A stretch of 64,000 bases of DNA from Acidobacteriota bacterium (GTDB lineage: Bacteria; Acidobacteriota; Vicinamibacteria; Vicinamibacterales; UBA8438): NCBI GenBank assembly GCA_009861545.1, contig VXME01000071.1, forward strand, positions 1 through 64,000, given 5' to 3'. Positions 37,428 to 46,464 of the stretch are shown one piece after another; positions within the stretch are counted from its first letter, which is position 1, and each line of letters starts with the position of its first letter. The translations under genes and the position numbers were made by a program. The notes beneath the pieces are model-generated. The model worked only from the letters and a program-made list of their open reading frames with translations. It did no database searches and was not told where the DNA came from.

Positions 37428-37505
37428 GGAGCGATCTTACCGGCAGCACGCCGCACACCTGGACGCGCGCTCCCGAACCGCCCGAGGCGAGCCGTACCGA
37501 GGATC

Positions 37506-37534
37506 TTGACAGCCTGCCCGAGCCGTCGTAGGTT
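37506..37534 (+). promoter_or_regulatory. Sigma-70-like promoter of the small secreted protein
   Basis: A perfect TTGACA (37506-37511) is followed after 17 bp by TAGGTT (37529-37534), about 26 bp upstream of the ATG of the small secreted protein. Confidence 0.5.
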
Positions 37535-37560
37535 GAGGATCGGCTGCAGGCCGAGGACAG

Positions 37561-37944
37561 ATGCGACTTGTGCACTTCAGCTTCACGGTGGCTCTCGGGA
37601 TGGGCCTTGCCGTCCCGGCGGCCGCCGGGGCCCAGGAACCGGACGCGCCGAGCGCCGTCGAGACGGTGGACGCGAGCAGGTTGCCCGTGTCGCTCGAACG
37701 CATCAAGCGCCGGATGGCGGCGGCCGAGCCCACGCGGGAAGGCCGCCGCGGCCTCCTCGACCTGAACTTCTACGTCGACGTCTACGCGCGCGCGCCGGCC
37801 ATCGAGCTGCTTCGGGACTTCGATCTGGACAGCGAGAACGTCTCGTACGGCTCACCCACCCACCGCGAGATGCTGGAGGCCGCGACGCCGCGCGAGTGGC
37901 GGCCCCGCGCCATCAGCACCGGCAACCTCTTCGGCTGGCGCTGA
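37561..37944 (+). CDS. Small exported protein of unknown function
   Basis: The 127-residue protein has a clear signal peptide (HFSFTVALGMGLAVPAAAGAQ, cut near residue 25). The mature domain contains LLDLNFYVDVYARAP, FDLDSENVSYGSPTHREMLE and a final ATPREWRPRAI. Proteins with this pattern appear to recur in Acidobacteriota; no function is known. There is a good promoter upstream and its own start codon. It is convergent with the next small gene. Confidence 0.75.
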   Translation: MRLVHFSFTVALGMGLAVPAAAGAQEPDAPSAVETVDASRLPVSLERIKRRMAAAEPTREGRRGLLDLNFYVDVYARAPAIELLRDFDLDSENVSYGSPTHREMLEAATPREWRPRAISTGNLFGWR

Positions 37945-37981
37945 CCCGGTCTTCCCCACCGGACCTGCCGCAGGAGTTTCC

Positions 37982-38239
37982 TCACACGTCGCAGGTCCAG
38001 TGCCGTAGCGGCACCGAGACAAGCAGATAGCGTCGGCGCAGGGCGACGACGTGGTTCGAGTACTCCTGCCTCGGGATCTCCCCACGCACCTGCCGCGCGC
38101 GGAGCCGCCGCAGCTCGAAACGGTACAGATCGCTCACGAACTCGTGCACGAGCTCCGGGCGGGTGGATGGCGTCGGGCGGACGCCGTGGGCCGCGAGGGC
38201 CTCGAGCACCTGTGGCCGATAGCGATAACGCGCTCCCAC
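37982..38239 (-). CDS. Small basic protein of unknown function (about 85 residues)
   Basis: The 85-residue protein starts with GTG and contains YRYRPQVLEALAAHG, TRPELVHEFVSDLYRFELRRLRARQVRGE and a final RRRYLLVSVP. The pattern is helical and basic, and similar short proteins appear to exist in related genomes. No signal peptide or known domain is seen. It lies 43 bp before the LacD gene on the same strand and could share a transcript with it. Confidence 0.6.
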   Translation of the reverse strand: MGARYRYRPQVLEALAAHGVRPTPSTRPELVHEFVSDLYRFELRRLRARQVRGEIPRQEYSNHVVALRRRYLLVSVPLRHWTCDV

Positions 38240-38282
38240 CGGGGCGAACCACCTCGCGTCGATCGATCCGTACCCGGCGCGC

Positions 38283-39296
38283 CTAGGCCGGCTGCGGCTC
38301 GACGGACTCCACCCCGTAGGCCCCGAACCACGAGGTCGCGCCGCGCAGCGCGTCGTTGACGTTGCCGATGTTGCGCACGCCCTCGGTGTCGAGCCACGCG
38401 CGGAACGCGTCGCCCCCCTGCGTGGCGTACACCGGAATGCCCTCCTTCCAGGTCGCCCGCCCGCAGAGGACGCCCGCGAACTCGACGCCCGACTCGGTGG
38501 CCAGCTCCAGCGACTCGGTGAACTCGGCGTTGCTCACCCCGGCCGACAGGTAGATGAACGGCTTCTGCGCCACCGCGGCGGCCTGGCGGAAGGAGTGAAT
38601 CGCCTCCTCCTTCGTGCAGACCCTCGTTCCCTGGAAGCTGCGGGTCCCCTCCACGAACTTCATGTTGACCGGGATCTCCACCTTCATCACGTCGACGCCG
38701 TAGCGGTCCTTGGTGAACTCGGCCATGCTCCCCGCCACGACGTCCGGCTTGCGCTGCGCGAACGCGGGTCCCTTCTCGTCGCCGCCCTCGTGGTCGTAGC
38801 CGACGAATTCCAGGAAGAAGGGAATGTCGTTCGTGCGGCACTCGTCGCCGATGCGCTCGATGAATGCGTGCTTCTCGTGGTTGACGGCCGCCGCATCGTA
38901 GGGCGTGTAGTAGATGAGCACCTTGACGCAGTCCGCCCCCGCTTCCTTCAAGCGGCGGACCGACCAGTGCGGGAGGAGGTCGGGAAGCCGCCCGGGGCGG
39001 GTGTTGTCGTAGCCGCTCTCCTCGTAGGCGAGCAGGAGGCCGGCGTTGTCGCTCCGCCGCTTCGACGCCTCGATACCCCACTGCGGATCGAGCAGGATCG
39101 CCGAGGCGTGGGGGGTCAGCGCCGCGGTCACGATCGACTTGAACTCCTCGAGCATCGCATCCGTCGCGTCGCCGCCGGCGGCCTTGCCGAGCGCCTTCTT
39201 CAGCGACCCGCGCTGGTCCATCGCGGCCGCCGCAATCGTGCCTGTCCCGGTGGACACCGCCTTCATCCCGGCTAGCTTTCCTGGTGTGATCTTCAC
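38283..39296 (-). CDS. lacD: Tagatose 1,6-bisphosphate aldolase (LacD family)
   Basis: The 337-residue protein is a full-length LacD-type class I aldolase: VKITPGKLAGMKAVS at the start, AAAAMDQRGSLKKALG, GADCVKVLIYYTPYD, and VMKVEIPVNMKFVEG carrying the Schiff-base Lys region, then FIYLSAGVSN. It splits tagatose-1,6-bisphosphate into DHAP and glyceraldehyde-3-phosphate. No other lac/tagatose-pathway gene is near, so a wider role is possible. I chose the GTG at 39296 because GGAG lies 5 bp upstream and the family begins at this point. Confidence 0.88.
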   Translation of the reverse strand: MKITPGKLAGMKAVSTGTGTIAAAAMDQRGSLKKALGKAAGGDATDAMLEEFKSIVTAALTPHASAILLDPQWGIEASKRRSDNAGLLLAYEESGYDNTRPGRLPDLLPHWSVRRLKEAGADCVKVLIYYTPYDAAAVNHEKHAFIERIGDECRTNDIPFFLEFVGYDHEGGDEKGPAFAQRKPDVVAGSMAEFTKDRYGVDVMKVEIPVNMKFVEGTRSFQGTRVCTKEEAIHSFRQAAAVAQKPFIYLSAGVSNAEFTESLELATESGVEFAGVLCGRATWKEGIPVYATQGGDAFRAWLDTEGVRNIGNVNDALRGATSWFGAYGVESVEPQPA

Positions 39297-39346
39297 GTCG
39301 GCTCCACTCCCTCCACGGGCAGGCGGCTGCCTCCCTGTATTAGCAA

Positions 39347-39375
39347 TTCTCATACACAGCGACTGATATTATACT
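39347..39375. promoter_or_regulatory. Divergent promoters for slt-like gene and lacD
   Basis: On the plus strand TTCTCA (39347-39352) and TATACT (39370-39375) are spaced by 17 bp, in position to start the transglycosylase gene. On the minus strand a perfect TATAAT lies at 39368-39373 for lacD, but its -35 element is weak. The two -10 boxes overlap by several bases. Confidence 0.45.
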
Positions 39376-39420
39376 GGAAACTCATAACGCTCCGGCACCG
39401 GAACCAGGAGGTAGCACGCC

Positions 39421-41646
39421 GTGCACTCGACAACGAAACGCCGCGGCACAGTCGGAATCGCCTGCCTCTCCTGGCTTCTGGCCGCTGCCGCTCTCGCGCA
39501 GGAACGGGACTCCCCGGCCGGCCTCCGGCTTCCGCCCCCGACCTTTGCCGGCGCCGCGGCGGAGCTGCACGCCGGCCGGCCCGCCGAGGCACTGGCGAGA
39601 CTGGAGCGGAACGCCCCGACCGGCGCCGCCCCTCCCGCCCTGGAGCACACGATCCTGCGCGCCACGCTGCTCGCCGCCGCAGGTCGGGGGGCGGAAGCCG
39701 AGTCCGCCTGGCGGTCGGTAATCGAGCGCGCCGTCTTCATGCGCACCTTCGCCCGGCGCGCCATCGTCGAGAGCGCCGCCGGCCGGGGAGCGCCGGCGGA
39801 CGCAGAGCCGTTCCTCGCCGAGCTCACGCGCGGCGATCCCGTACGCCATCGGGATCTGGTCCTGCACGTGGCGGAAGCGCATCTGACCACCGGTGCGCCG
39901 CTCCGGGCGGCGGCACGCTACCGGGAAGTGCTCGCCGCAACCGGCGCCGGCGCGGCCGCCGACGCCGCCCGCCTGGGCCTCGCCGCCGCGCTCGAAGCCG
40001 CGGGAGACGGCGCCCGGGCCCTGGCGACGCTGCGCGAGGCGCAGCTCCGTCATCGAACCTCCGATGCGTTCGTCGCAGGACGCCGCGAGTCCCGGCGGTT
40101 GGCGCGCGCCCGCGGCGAGACCCTGTCGCCGTTCAGCGAGACGGAGTACCGGGGTCTGGTACGCCGGCTCCGCAGCGCGTCCCGCTTCGAACCCGCACTC
40201 TCGCTGCTCGACGAATGGGCCGCGGCGTTCCCCGGCCGCGGGTCGCGGGAACGTATCGCCGCGGAACGAATCGAAACGCTGTACGCCCAGCGCGACAACG
40301 AAGCGGCGGTCGCCGCCGGCGCCGCGTTCCGCAACCGCTTTCCGGCCAGCCCGCTGGTCCCCGCCGTCCGCCTGACCGAATTCCGCCTGGCCGTACGCAT
40401 GGGCGACATGGACCGCGCCCGACGCCTCGGCGCCGACCTCTGGGAGGGACGTGTCTCCGGCGCCACTCCCGAGCAACGGCGCGGCGCCGGGGTGCTGCTG
40501 GCCGCCGTCCTCCCGGCGACCGGCGACGTCGAGGGCGGCCTGGCGCTCTTCCCCGGCCTGTTCGAGACCGCTCCCACACCCGACGATCAGCGTGCGATCC
40601 TCTGGCGGGCCGGCGTGGCGGCGGTGCGAACCGGACAGTACGACCGCGCGCTGACCAATCTCCGCGGGCTCATCGAGAGGGAACCGAGTGGACAGCTCGC
40701 CCTGGCAGCGCAGTACTGGCTGGGCGTCGCCCACGAGCGGAGCGGAGATCGAGGTGCGGCCGAGCGTGTGTTCGAGCCGCTCGCTCTGCGCTACCCCTAC
40801 CACTACTACGGCCTGACCGCACGACAGCGGCTGGTGGAGATCCGCGGTGCGCCCGACGGCGGCCTGGGCGCTCCCGCCCCCCTCGATTTCCCGAACCTGG
40901 CGCTGCGCCCCGCATCACGCGAGCGGGCGGAGTTCCGCGCCGCCATGGCGCTGGCCCGCGCCGGCCTCGTCGACGACGCGGCCTGGTACCTGCGTCGCCT
41001 GCTGGACCGCAGCCGGGGAGACCGGGGCCTGGCCCTGCTCGCGGCCCGCGCCTCGTCGCAGGCCGGCGATCACGCCAGCGCCGCGCGGGTGCTCTTCAAC
41101 CACTTCACGGCGTACTTCAACCGGCCGGCGCGCGGACTGCCGGACGACTTCCTGAGGATGGCCTATCCCCGGCCCTTCTGGGACACGGTCGTCGACGCGG
41201 CCCGTGCCCACGACGCGGATCCGGTGCTGCTGGTCTCGCTGATGCGGAGCGAGTCGCGCTTCGACCCCGCCGCCCGCTCGGCCGTCGGGGCCGTCGGACT
41301 GCTGCAGATCATGCCGTACACCGCCGAGGCGCTCGCCGAGCGGGCCGGGGTCGGCGAGATCCTGGCCAGCCCCCTCGACGACGCCACGCTGGCCGAACCC
41401 CGCGTCAACATCGCCATCGCGGCGCGCCTGAACGCAGACCTGCTGGAGCTGTTCGACGGGGCGCGGCTGCCGGTGATTGCCTCCTACAATGCGGGCGAGG
41501 ACCGCGCCGGCGAGTGGTGGGCCGCGGCGCGCGCGCTGCGCGACGATTTCTTCGTCGACAGCATTCCCTACACGGAGACACGCAACTTCACGCGCGGCGT
41601 GCTGGCCAACTACGCCGCCTACGAGCGGATCTACGGCGCCCGGTAG
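39421..41646 (+). CDS. Lytic transglycosylase, Slt70-like
   Basis: The 741-residue exported protein has a signal peptide (CLSWLLAAAALAQE), a long alpha-helical solenoid of TPR-like repeats (AYxxG and AxxRL patterns to about residue 500), and a C-terminal goose-lysozyme-like SLT domain. The domain has the catalytic Glu in SLMRSESRFDPAARS, GLLQIMPYTA and SYNAGEDR. It cleaves glycan strands in the periplasm with formation of 1,6-anhydroMurNAc. The GTG start has AGGAGG 9 bp before it. Confidence 0.93.
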   Translation: MHSTTKRRGTVGIACLSWLLAAAALAQERDSPAGLRLPPPTFAGAAAELHAGRPAEALARLERNAPTGAAPPALEHTILRATLLAAAGRGAEAESAWRSVIERAVFMRTFARRAIVESAAGRGAPADAEPFLAELTRGDPVRHRDLVLHVAEAHLTTGAPLRAAARYREVLAATGAGAAADAARLGLAAALEAAGDGARALATLREAQLRHRTSDAFVAGRRESRRLARARGETLSPFSETEYRGLVRRLRSASRFEPALSLLDEWAAAFPGRGSRERIAAERIETLYAQRDNEAAVAAGAAFRNRFPASPLVPAVRLTEFRLAVRMGDMDRARRLGADLWEGRVSGATPEQRRGAGVLLAAVLPATGDVEGGLALFPGLFETAPTPDDQRAILWRAGVAAVRTGQYDRALTNLRGLIEREPSGQLALAAQYWLGVAHERSGDRGAAERVFEPLALRYPYHYYGLTARQRLVEIRGAPDGGLGAPAPLDFPNLALRPASRERAEFRAAMALARAGLVDDAAWYLRRLLDRSRGDRGLALLAARASSQAGDHASAARVLFNHFTAYFNRPARGLPDDFLRMAYPRPFWDTVVDAARAHDADPVLLVSLMRSESRFDPAARSAVGAVGLLQIMPYTAEALAERAGVGEILASPLDDATLAEPRVNIAIAARLNADLLELFDGARLPVIASYNAGEDRAGEWWAAARALRDDFFVDSIPYTETRNFTRGVLANYAAYERIYGAR

Positions 41647-41648
41647 TC

Positions 41649-43343
41649 TCAGTAGCCGGCAACCGCCGCATCCGCGCGGCGCGGATCGGCCGCCCCCTCC
41701 AGCACGTCCGCCTCGGCGTCGAGCACGATGGCGTGCGCGGCACCCTGACTGGTGCGGGCGGCGAGCACGTGGCCGCGCGCCTCCAGCAACCGCACGGTGT
41801 CGGGCGAGAGGCCGCGCCGCTCGTAACGCAGCTCGTCCGGCAGCCACTGGTGGTGGAAGCGCGGCGCGTCTATCGCCTCCTGCACGTTCATGCCGAAATC
41901 GACGACGTTGAGGATGGTGTGCAGCACGGTATTGATGATGGTCCGTCCTCCGGGACTGCCGGTGACCATGAAGAGGCGGCCGTCCTTCTCCACGATCGTG
42001 GGCGTCATGCTCGACAGCATGCGCTTGCCCGGCTCCGCGAGATTGGGCCGGGTTCCGATCAGCCCGGCCGCGGTGGTCAGCCCCGGCGCGGCGTTGAAGT
42101 CGCCCATCTCGTTGTTGAGCAGAAAGCCGGCGCCCGGTACGACGATCTTCGATCCGTAGGACTGCTCGAGCGTGGTGGTGAGTGCGACCGCGTTGCGATC
42201 GGCGTCGACCACCGACAGGTGCGTGGTCTCGTTCCCTCTCGCCGGCCACTCGAACGTGTCGGGACCGGACCGGGAGGCGAGATCGGGGTCGATGGTCGCG
42301 CGTAGCCCCGCCGCGTGCTCCTTCGACGTCAGCCGGAGCACCGGCATGGCGGGGTTGAAGTCGGGATCCCCGAGGTGCCGGGCCCGGTCCGCGAAGCCGC
42401 GGCGCATGGCCTCGGCGATGCGGTGGACGTTGAGGGCGGAACCGTAGCCGGCGGCCTGCAGGTCGTAGCCCTCCAGCACGTTGAGCATCTGGACCAGCGT
42501 GATCCCGCCGGAGCTGGGGGGCGGCATCGATACGATCTCGTAGCCGCGGTAATCGCCCCGGATGGGCTCGCGGACCTGCGGCTCGTACCCGGCCAGATCG
42601 GCCTCGGTAATCAACCCGCCGTGCGCCGCCATCTCCCGTGCAAGAAGCGCCGCGGTCCGTCCACGGTAGAAGCCGTCAGGCCCTTCAGCCGCGATGCGTT
42701 CCAACGTGCCCGCGAGGTCGGGCTGCCGGAAGCGCTCGCCGGCCGCGTACGGTGCACCGGCGTTGGAGAAGGCAGCGACCGCGGCGGGATACCGGGCCAT
42801 GCGGGGCAGCACGCCGGCCAGCGACGCCGCGCGGGCGTGGGTGAGAACGAAACCGTCACGCGCGAGGGCAACGGCCGGGTCCACCAGGCGCCGCCACGGG
42901 AGACGCCCGTGGTCGCTCCAGGCCCGATGGAGCCCGGCGACCGTCCCGGGCACACCGACCGCGACGTGGCTGTCGTGGTGGCGCGCCCAGTCGTAGGCAC
43001 CGCCGGACAGGAACATCTCCGGCGAGGCCGCGGCCGGCGCGGTTTCGCGGAAGTCGTACGCGGCGTCGGATCCGTCCGCCGCCCGGTATACCAGGAACCC
43101 GCCCCCGCCGATGTTGCCGGCCGCGGGCAACGTCACCGCGAGCGCGAAGGCGGTTGCCACCGCCGCATCCACGGCCGATCCGCCGGCCTGCAAGACGTCG
43201 CGGCCGACCTCCGCGGCCACGCTGTCCGAAGCGACCACCATGCCGCGGCGGGCGCGGGCCGGCTCGGAACTGCCGCCGACGGTCGCGACCACCAGGGCGC
43301 ACGTGACGCTGACTGCCGCCAGACGGGTACGAAGGGTCGTCAT
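41649..43343 (-). CDS. ggt: Gamma-glutamyltransferase (glutathione hydrolase)
   Basis: The 564-residue Ntn hydrolase has a signal peptide (residues 1-25), the large-subunit segment GNIGGGGFLVY, and the small-subunit start with the catalytic Thr in NETTHLSVVDADRN. It also has SSMTPTIV and GSPGGRTIINT. GGT is made as one chain that cuts itself at this Thr and then splits gamma-glutamyl bonds of glutathione and related peptides in the periplasm. The stop lies 2 bp from that of the convergent transglycosylase. Confidence 0.95.
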   Translation of the reverse strand: MTTLRTRLAAVSVTCALVVATVGGSSEPARARRGMVVASDSVAAEVGRDVLQAGGSAVDAAVATAFALAVTLPAAGNIGGGGFLVYRAADGSDAAYDFRETAPAAASPEMFLSGGAYDWARHHDSHVAVGVPGTVAGLHRAWSDHGRLPWRRLVDPAVALARDGFVLTHARAASLAGVLPRMARYPAAVAAFSNAGAPYAAGERFRQPDLAGTLERIAAEGPDGFYRGRTAALLAREMAAHGGLITEADLAGYEPQVREPIRGDYRGYEIVSMPPPSSGGITLVQMLNVLEGYDLQAAGYGSALNVHRIAEAMRRGFADRARHLGDPDFNPAMPVLRLTSKEHAAGLRATIDPDLASRSGPDTFEWPARGNETTHLSVVDADRNAVALTTTLEQSYGSKIVVPGAGFLLNNEMGDFNAAPGLTTAAGLIGTRPNLAEPGKRMLSSMTPTIVEKDGRLFMVTGSPGGRTIINTVLHTILNVVDFGMNVQEAIDAPRFHHQWLPDELRYERRGLSPDTVRLLEARGHVLAARTSQGAAHAIVLDAEADVLEGAADPRRADAAVAGY

Positions 43344-43483
43344 TCTCTCAGGATAGGCGAAGTGGCATGCTCGGAGACAAGATGCCGGCCCTGCCGCGAG
43401 GAGTCGCAACGCCCGAGCGGCGCATCGGGATAGAATGCCGGAAAGCTGCGGCCGCGGGGGCGCACGTGAACAGGAGACGGCAG

Positions 43484-44521
43484 ATGACGACGACACCACA
43501 CCCTGGAAACGCTCCCGGTCGGATGGAAACCAGCCGGCGCCCGCTCGCACTGGCGGTGATCGCCGTGATCGGCGCCACGATGTTGGCGTGTGCCGCGCCC
43601 GACGGCGGTGGGGGCGGCGGCCTGACGGTGCGCCTGTCGATCGCGACCGGCGGCACCGGCGGCGTCTACTACCCGTACGGCGGCGGCATCGCCAAGGTAA
43701 TCAGCGACAACGTGGAGGGCGTCGAGGCGACCGCCGAGGTGACGGCCGGCACGGTCGACAACCTGAAGTTCATCGCCAACCGGTCGGCGGACCTGGCGTT
43801 CGGCCTGGCCGACTCCATCGACGACGCCGCGAAACAACGCGGCGTGTTCGCGGATTTCGGCGAGGTGCCGATGCGCGGGCTCGCGGTGCTCTACGACAAC
43901 TACAACCACCTCGTCTCGGTCACCGCGACCGGCATCGAGACGGTCGCCGATCTCAAGGACCGCGTGGTCTCCACCGGTGCTCCCGGCAGCGGCACCGAAG
44001 TGAGCGCCTTTCGCATCCTCGAGGCGGCGGGCGTGAATCCCCAGACCGACATCACCCGGCAGAGCCTCGGCGCGGCACAGTCGGTGGACGCCATCAAGGA
44101 CGACAAGATCGACGCGTTCTTCTTCAGCGGCGGGCTGCCGACCGGCGCCATCCTCGACCTGGCCTCCACCCCCGGCCGCACGATCAAGGTGGTGCCGAAC
44201 GGCGGGACGCTGCCGACCCTGCAGGAGCAGTACGGCTCGCTCGTCTACCACAACTCCCCCATTCCGCCGACCGTCTACCCGGGGATGGAGGACACGGTGA
44301 CCGTCGTGGCGGTCTCGAACGTGCTCGTGGTCCACGCGGACATGGACGAAGAGCTGGCCTACGATCTGACGCGGGTCCTGTTCGACCACCACGAGGAGCT
44401 GGCCGCGGTGCACCCGATGGCCGCCATCCTGACCATGGAGACCGCGACCGCCGGCTCGCCCATTCCGTTCCATGACGGCGCGATCCGCTACTACCAGGAA
44501 CGGGGCGCCTGGTCCGAGTGA
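43484..44521 (+). CDS. TAXI-family TRAP transporter substrate-binding lipoprotein
   Basis: The 345-residue binding protein has a lipoprotein signal ending in TMLAC (Cys near residue 31) and the TAXI-type fold: LSIATGGTGGVYYPYGGGIA, TAEVTAGTVDNLKFIANRSADLAFGLAD, and VSTGAPGSGTEVSAFRIL. TAXI proteins feed the fused TRAP permease; substrates are acidic organic compounds such as glutamate or 2-oxoglutarate in tested cases. The ATG at 43484 has AGGAG upstream. The stop overlaps the GTG of the permease. Confidence 0.93.
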   Translation: MTTTPHPGNAPGRMETSRRPLALAVIAVIGATMLACAAPDGGGGGGLTVRLSIATGGTGGVYYPYGGGIAKVISDNVEGVEATAEVTAGTVDNLKFIANRSADLAFGLADSIDDAAKQRGVFADFGEVPMRGLAVLYDNYNHLVSVTATGIETVADLKDRVVSTGAPGSGTEVSAFRILEAAGVNPQTDITRQSLGAAQSVDAIKDDKIDAFFFSGGLPTGAILDLASTPGRTIKVVPNGGTLPTLQEQYGSLVYHNSPIPPTVYPGMEDTVTVVAVSNVLVVHADMDEELAYDLTRVLFDHHEELAAVHPMAAILTMETATAGSPIPFHDGAIRYYQERGAWSE

Positions 44522-46437
44522 CGACACCCGACTCGCCGGCCGCGGCCTACGACGACCCCGAAGCGGATGTCCCGACCCGCAAGCTGCAGGGTTGGACGGC
44601 GACACTGGTCACCGTGCTGGCCACGGGGCTGTCGCTGTACGCCCTGTACTGGGTGGTCGGCATCGTCCAGCCGCAGATCTACCGGGTCAGCTTTCTCCTC
44701 GTCACCCTCGTCCTGACGTTCCTCGTCTTTCCGGCCCATCCCCGCTGGCGGCCGCGCGTCATGTGGATGGACTGGGCACTGGGCGCCGCCGCGGTCGCGG
44801 CGCTCGCCTGGCCGGTCATCGACTTCGATCAGTTCGTCTACCGCGCCGCCACGCCGCTGACCATCGATCTCGTGCTCGGCGTGGTCACGACCCTGCTGGT
44901 CCTGGAGGCCACGCGCCGGACGGTCGGCCCGATCCTGCCGGTGACGGCGGTCGTGTTCCTCCTCTACGGCTACTACGGACCGTACCTGGAACTGGTGGGC
45001 CTGGAGCTGTTCGCACACCGCGGCTACGACGCCGCGCGCCTCGTCGGCACGCTGTACATGACGCTGGAGGGCATCTTCGGCGTGCCCCTGAACGTGTGCG
45101 CCACCTTCATCATCCTGTTCACCATCTTCGGCGCCATCCTGGCCAAGTCGGGCGCCGGGCCGTTCTTCATCAACTGGACGATGGCGGCGTTCGGGCGCTC
45201 GGAGAGCGGGGCGGGGCCGGGCCGGACGGTCACCCTGTCGGGGTTCCTGCTCGGCACGGTGTCGGGCAGCGGCGTCGCGACCACCGTGACCCTCGGCGCC
45301 GTGGTCTGGCCGCTGCTCCGGCGCGCGGGCTTCTCGGCCGAGGTCGGCGGCGGCATTCTGTCGGCCAGCGGCATCGGGGCGATCATGGCGCCGCCGATGA
45401 TGGGCGCGGCCGCGTTCCTCATCGCCGAGTTCCTGCAGATCACCTATCTGCAGGTGATCGTCATGGCGATCGTCCCCGCCGTCCTCTACTACTTCTCTAT
45501 CGTGCTGATGATCGAGGCCGACTCCCGCCGGCTGGGGACGAAGGCGGTCACCGTCGACGTTCCGTCGGTGGGCGAGCTGACGCGCCGCTACGGCTACCAG
45601 TTCCTGCCGCTCATCGCCATCGTCGTGCTGCTGGTGAGCGGGATGACGCCGTTCCGGGCCGTCTTCCTGTCGACGCTGCTGGCGGTCGGGCTCAGCTTCA
45701 TCCGGCGAGAGAACGCGCTCTGGCCGCGCCGGCTGGTGGAGGCGCTCGAGGCGGGCGGGCGCGGGGTGCTGTCGGTCGCGGCGACGACGGCGACGGCGGG
45801 GATCATCGTCGGGGTGGTGACGCTCACCGGCCTGGGCCTCAAGCTGTCGGGCATCATCGTCGATCTCGCGGGCGGCAACATCTTCCTGACCGTCGTCTAC
45901 GCGGCCGTCGCGGTCTGGATGCTCGGCCTCGCGGTCCCGGTCACCGCCTCCTACATCATCGCGGCGGTCATGATCGCCCCGGCGCTGACGCTGGTCGGCG
46001 TGCCCGACTTCGCCGCCCACATGTTCATCTTCTACTACGCGGTGCTCTCCGAGGTCAGCCCGCCGACGGCGCTCTCGCCGTTCGCGGCCGCCGCCATCAC
46101 GGGCGGCAATCCGTTCCAGACGATGATGCTGACCTGGAAGTACACGCTGCCCGCGTTCCTCGTGCCGTTCGCGTTCACGGTCAGCCCGGAGGGCGCCGGC
46201 GTCCTGCTGCAGGCGCCGCTCGCGGACATCGTCCGGACCGTCGGCACCGCGGTCATAGGCGTCAGCGCCCTGGCCATGGGCCTCGGCGGCTGGCTGCGGC
46301 AGGCCGCGAACCCGGTCGAACGGGTCGTCGCGGTGGCCGGGGGCCTGCTGCTCTTCTACGCGACCACCGTGACGGATATCATGGGACTGGTGCTGTTCGG
46401 CGCGGCCATCGCGCTGCATCTGGTTAGAACCCGCTGA
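44518..46437 (+). CDS. Fused TRAP transporter permease (DctQM-type, TAXI system)
   Basis: The 639-residue protein has around 16-18 hydrophobic segments and combines the small and large TRAP permease subunits. GPILPVTAVVFLLYGYYGPYL and a long M-domain with SGSGVATTVTLG, GIGAIMAPPMMGAAAFL and SYIIAAVMIAPAL are typical. It moves the ligand of the upstream binding protein using a Na+ or H+ gradient. It starts at a GTG that overlaps the binding-protein stop by 4 bp. A serine hydrolase gene follows after 27 bp. Confidence 0.93.
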   Translation: MTTPDSPAAAYDDPEADVPTRKLQGWTATLVTVLATGLSLYALYWVVGIVQPQIYRVSFLLVTLVLTFLVFPAHPRWRPRVMWMDWALGAAAVAALAWPVIDFDQFVYRAATPLTIDLVLGVVTTLLVLEATRRTVGPILPVTAVVFLLYGYYGPYLELVGLELFAHRGYDAARLVGTLYMTLEGIFGVPLNVCATFIILFTIFGAILAKSGAGPFFINWTMAAFGRSESGAGPGRTVTLSGFLLGTVSGSGVATTVTLGAVVWPLLRRAGFSAEVGGGILSASGIGAIMAPPMMGAAAFLIAEFLQITYLQVIVMAIVPAVLYYFSIVLMIEADSRRLGTKAVTVDVPSVGELTRRYGYQFLPLIAIVVLLVSGMTPFRAVFLSTLLAVGLSFIRRENALWPRRLVEALEAGGRGVLSVAATTATAGIIVGVVTLTGLGLKLSGIIVDLAGGNIFLTVVYAAVAVWMLGLAVPVTASYIIAAVMIAPALTLVGVPDFAAHMFIFYYAVLSEVSPPTALSPFAAAAITGGNPFQTMMLTWKYTLPAFLVPFAFTVSPEGAGVLLQAPLADIVRTVGTAVIGVSALAMGLGGWLRQAANPVERVVAVAGGLLLFYATTVTDIMGLVLFGAAIALHLVRTR

Positions 46438-46464
46438 GATAATCCCGAAGGTCGAGGTAACACC

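Noticed and set aside
44491-46419. Minus-strand frame of over 600 codons across the TRAP permease
   Set aside because: Composition is Arg/Asp/His-rich low-complexity; the plus strand encodes a clear TRAP permease.
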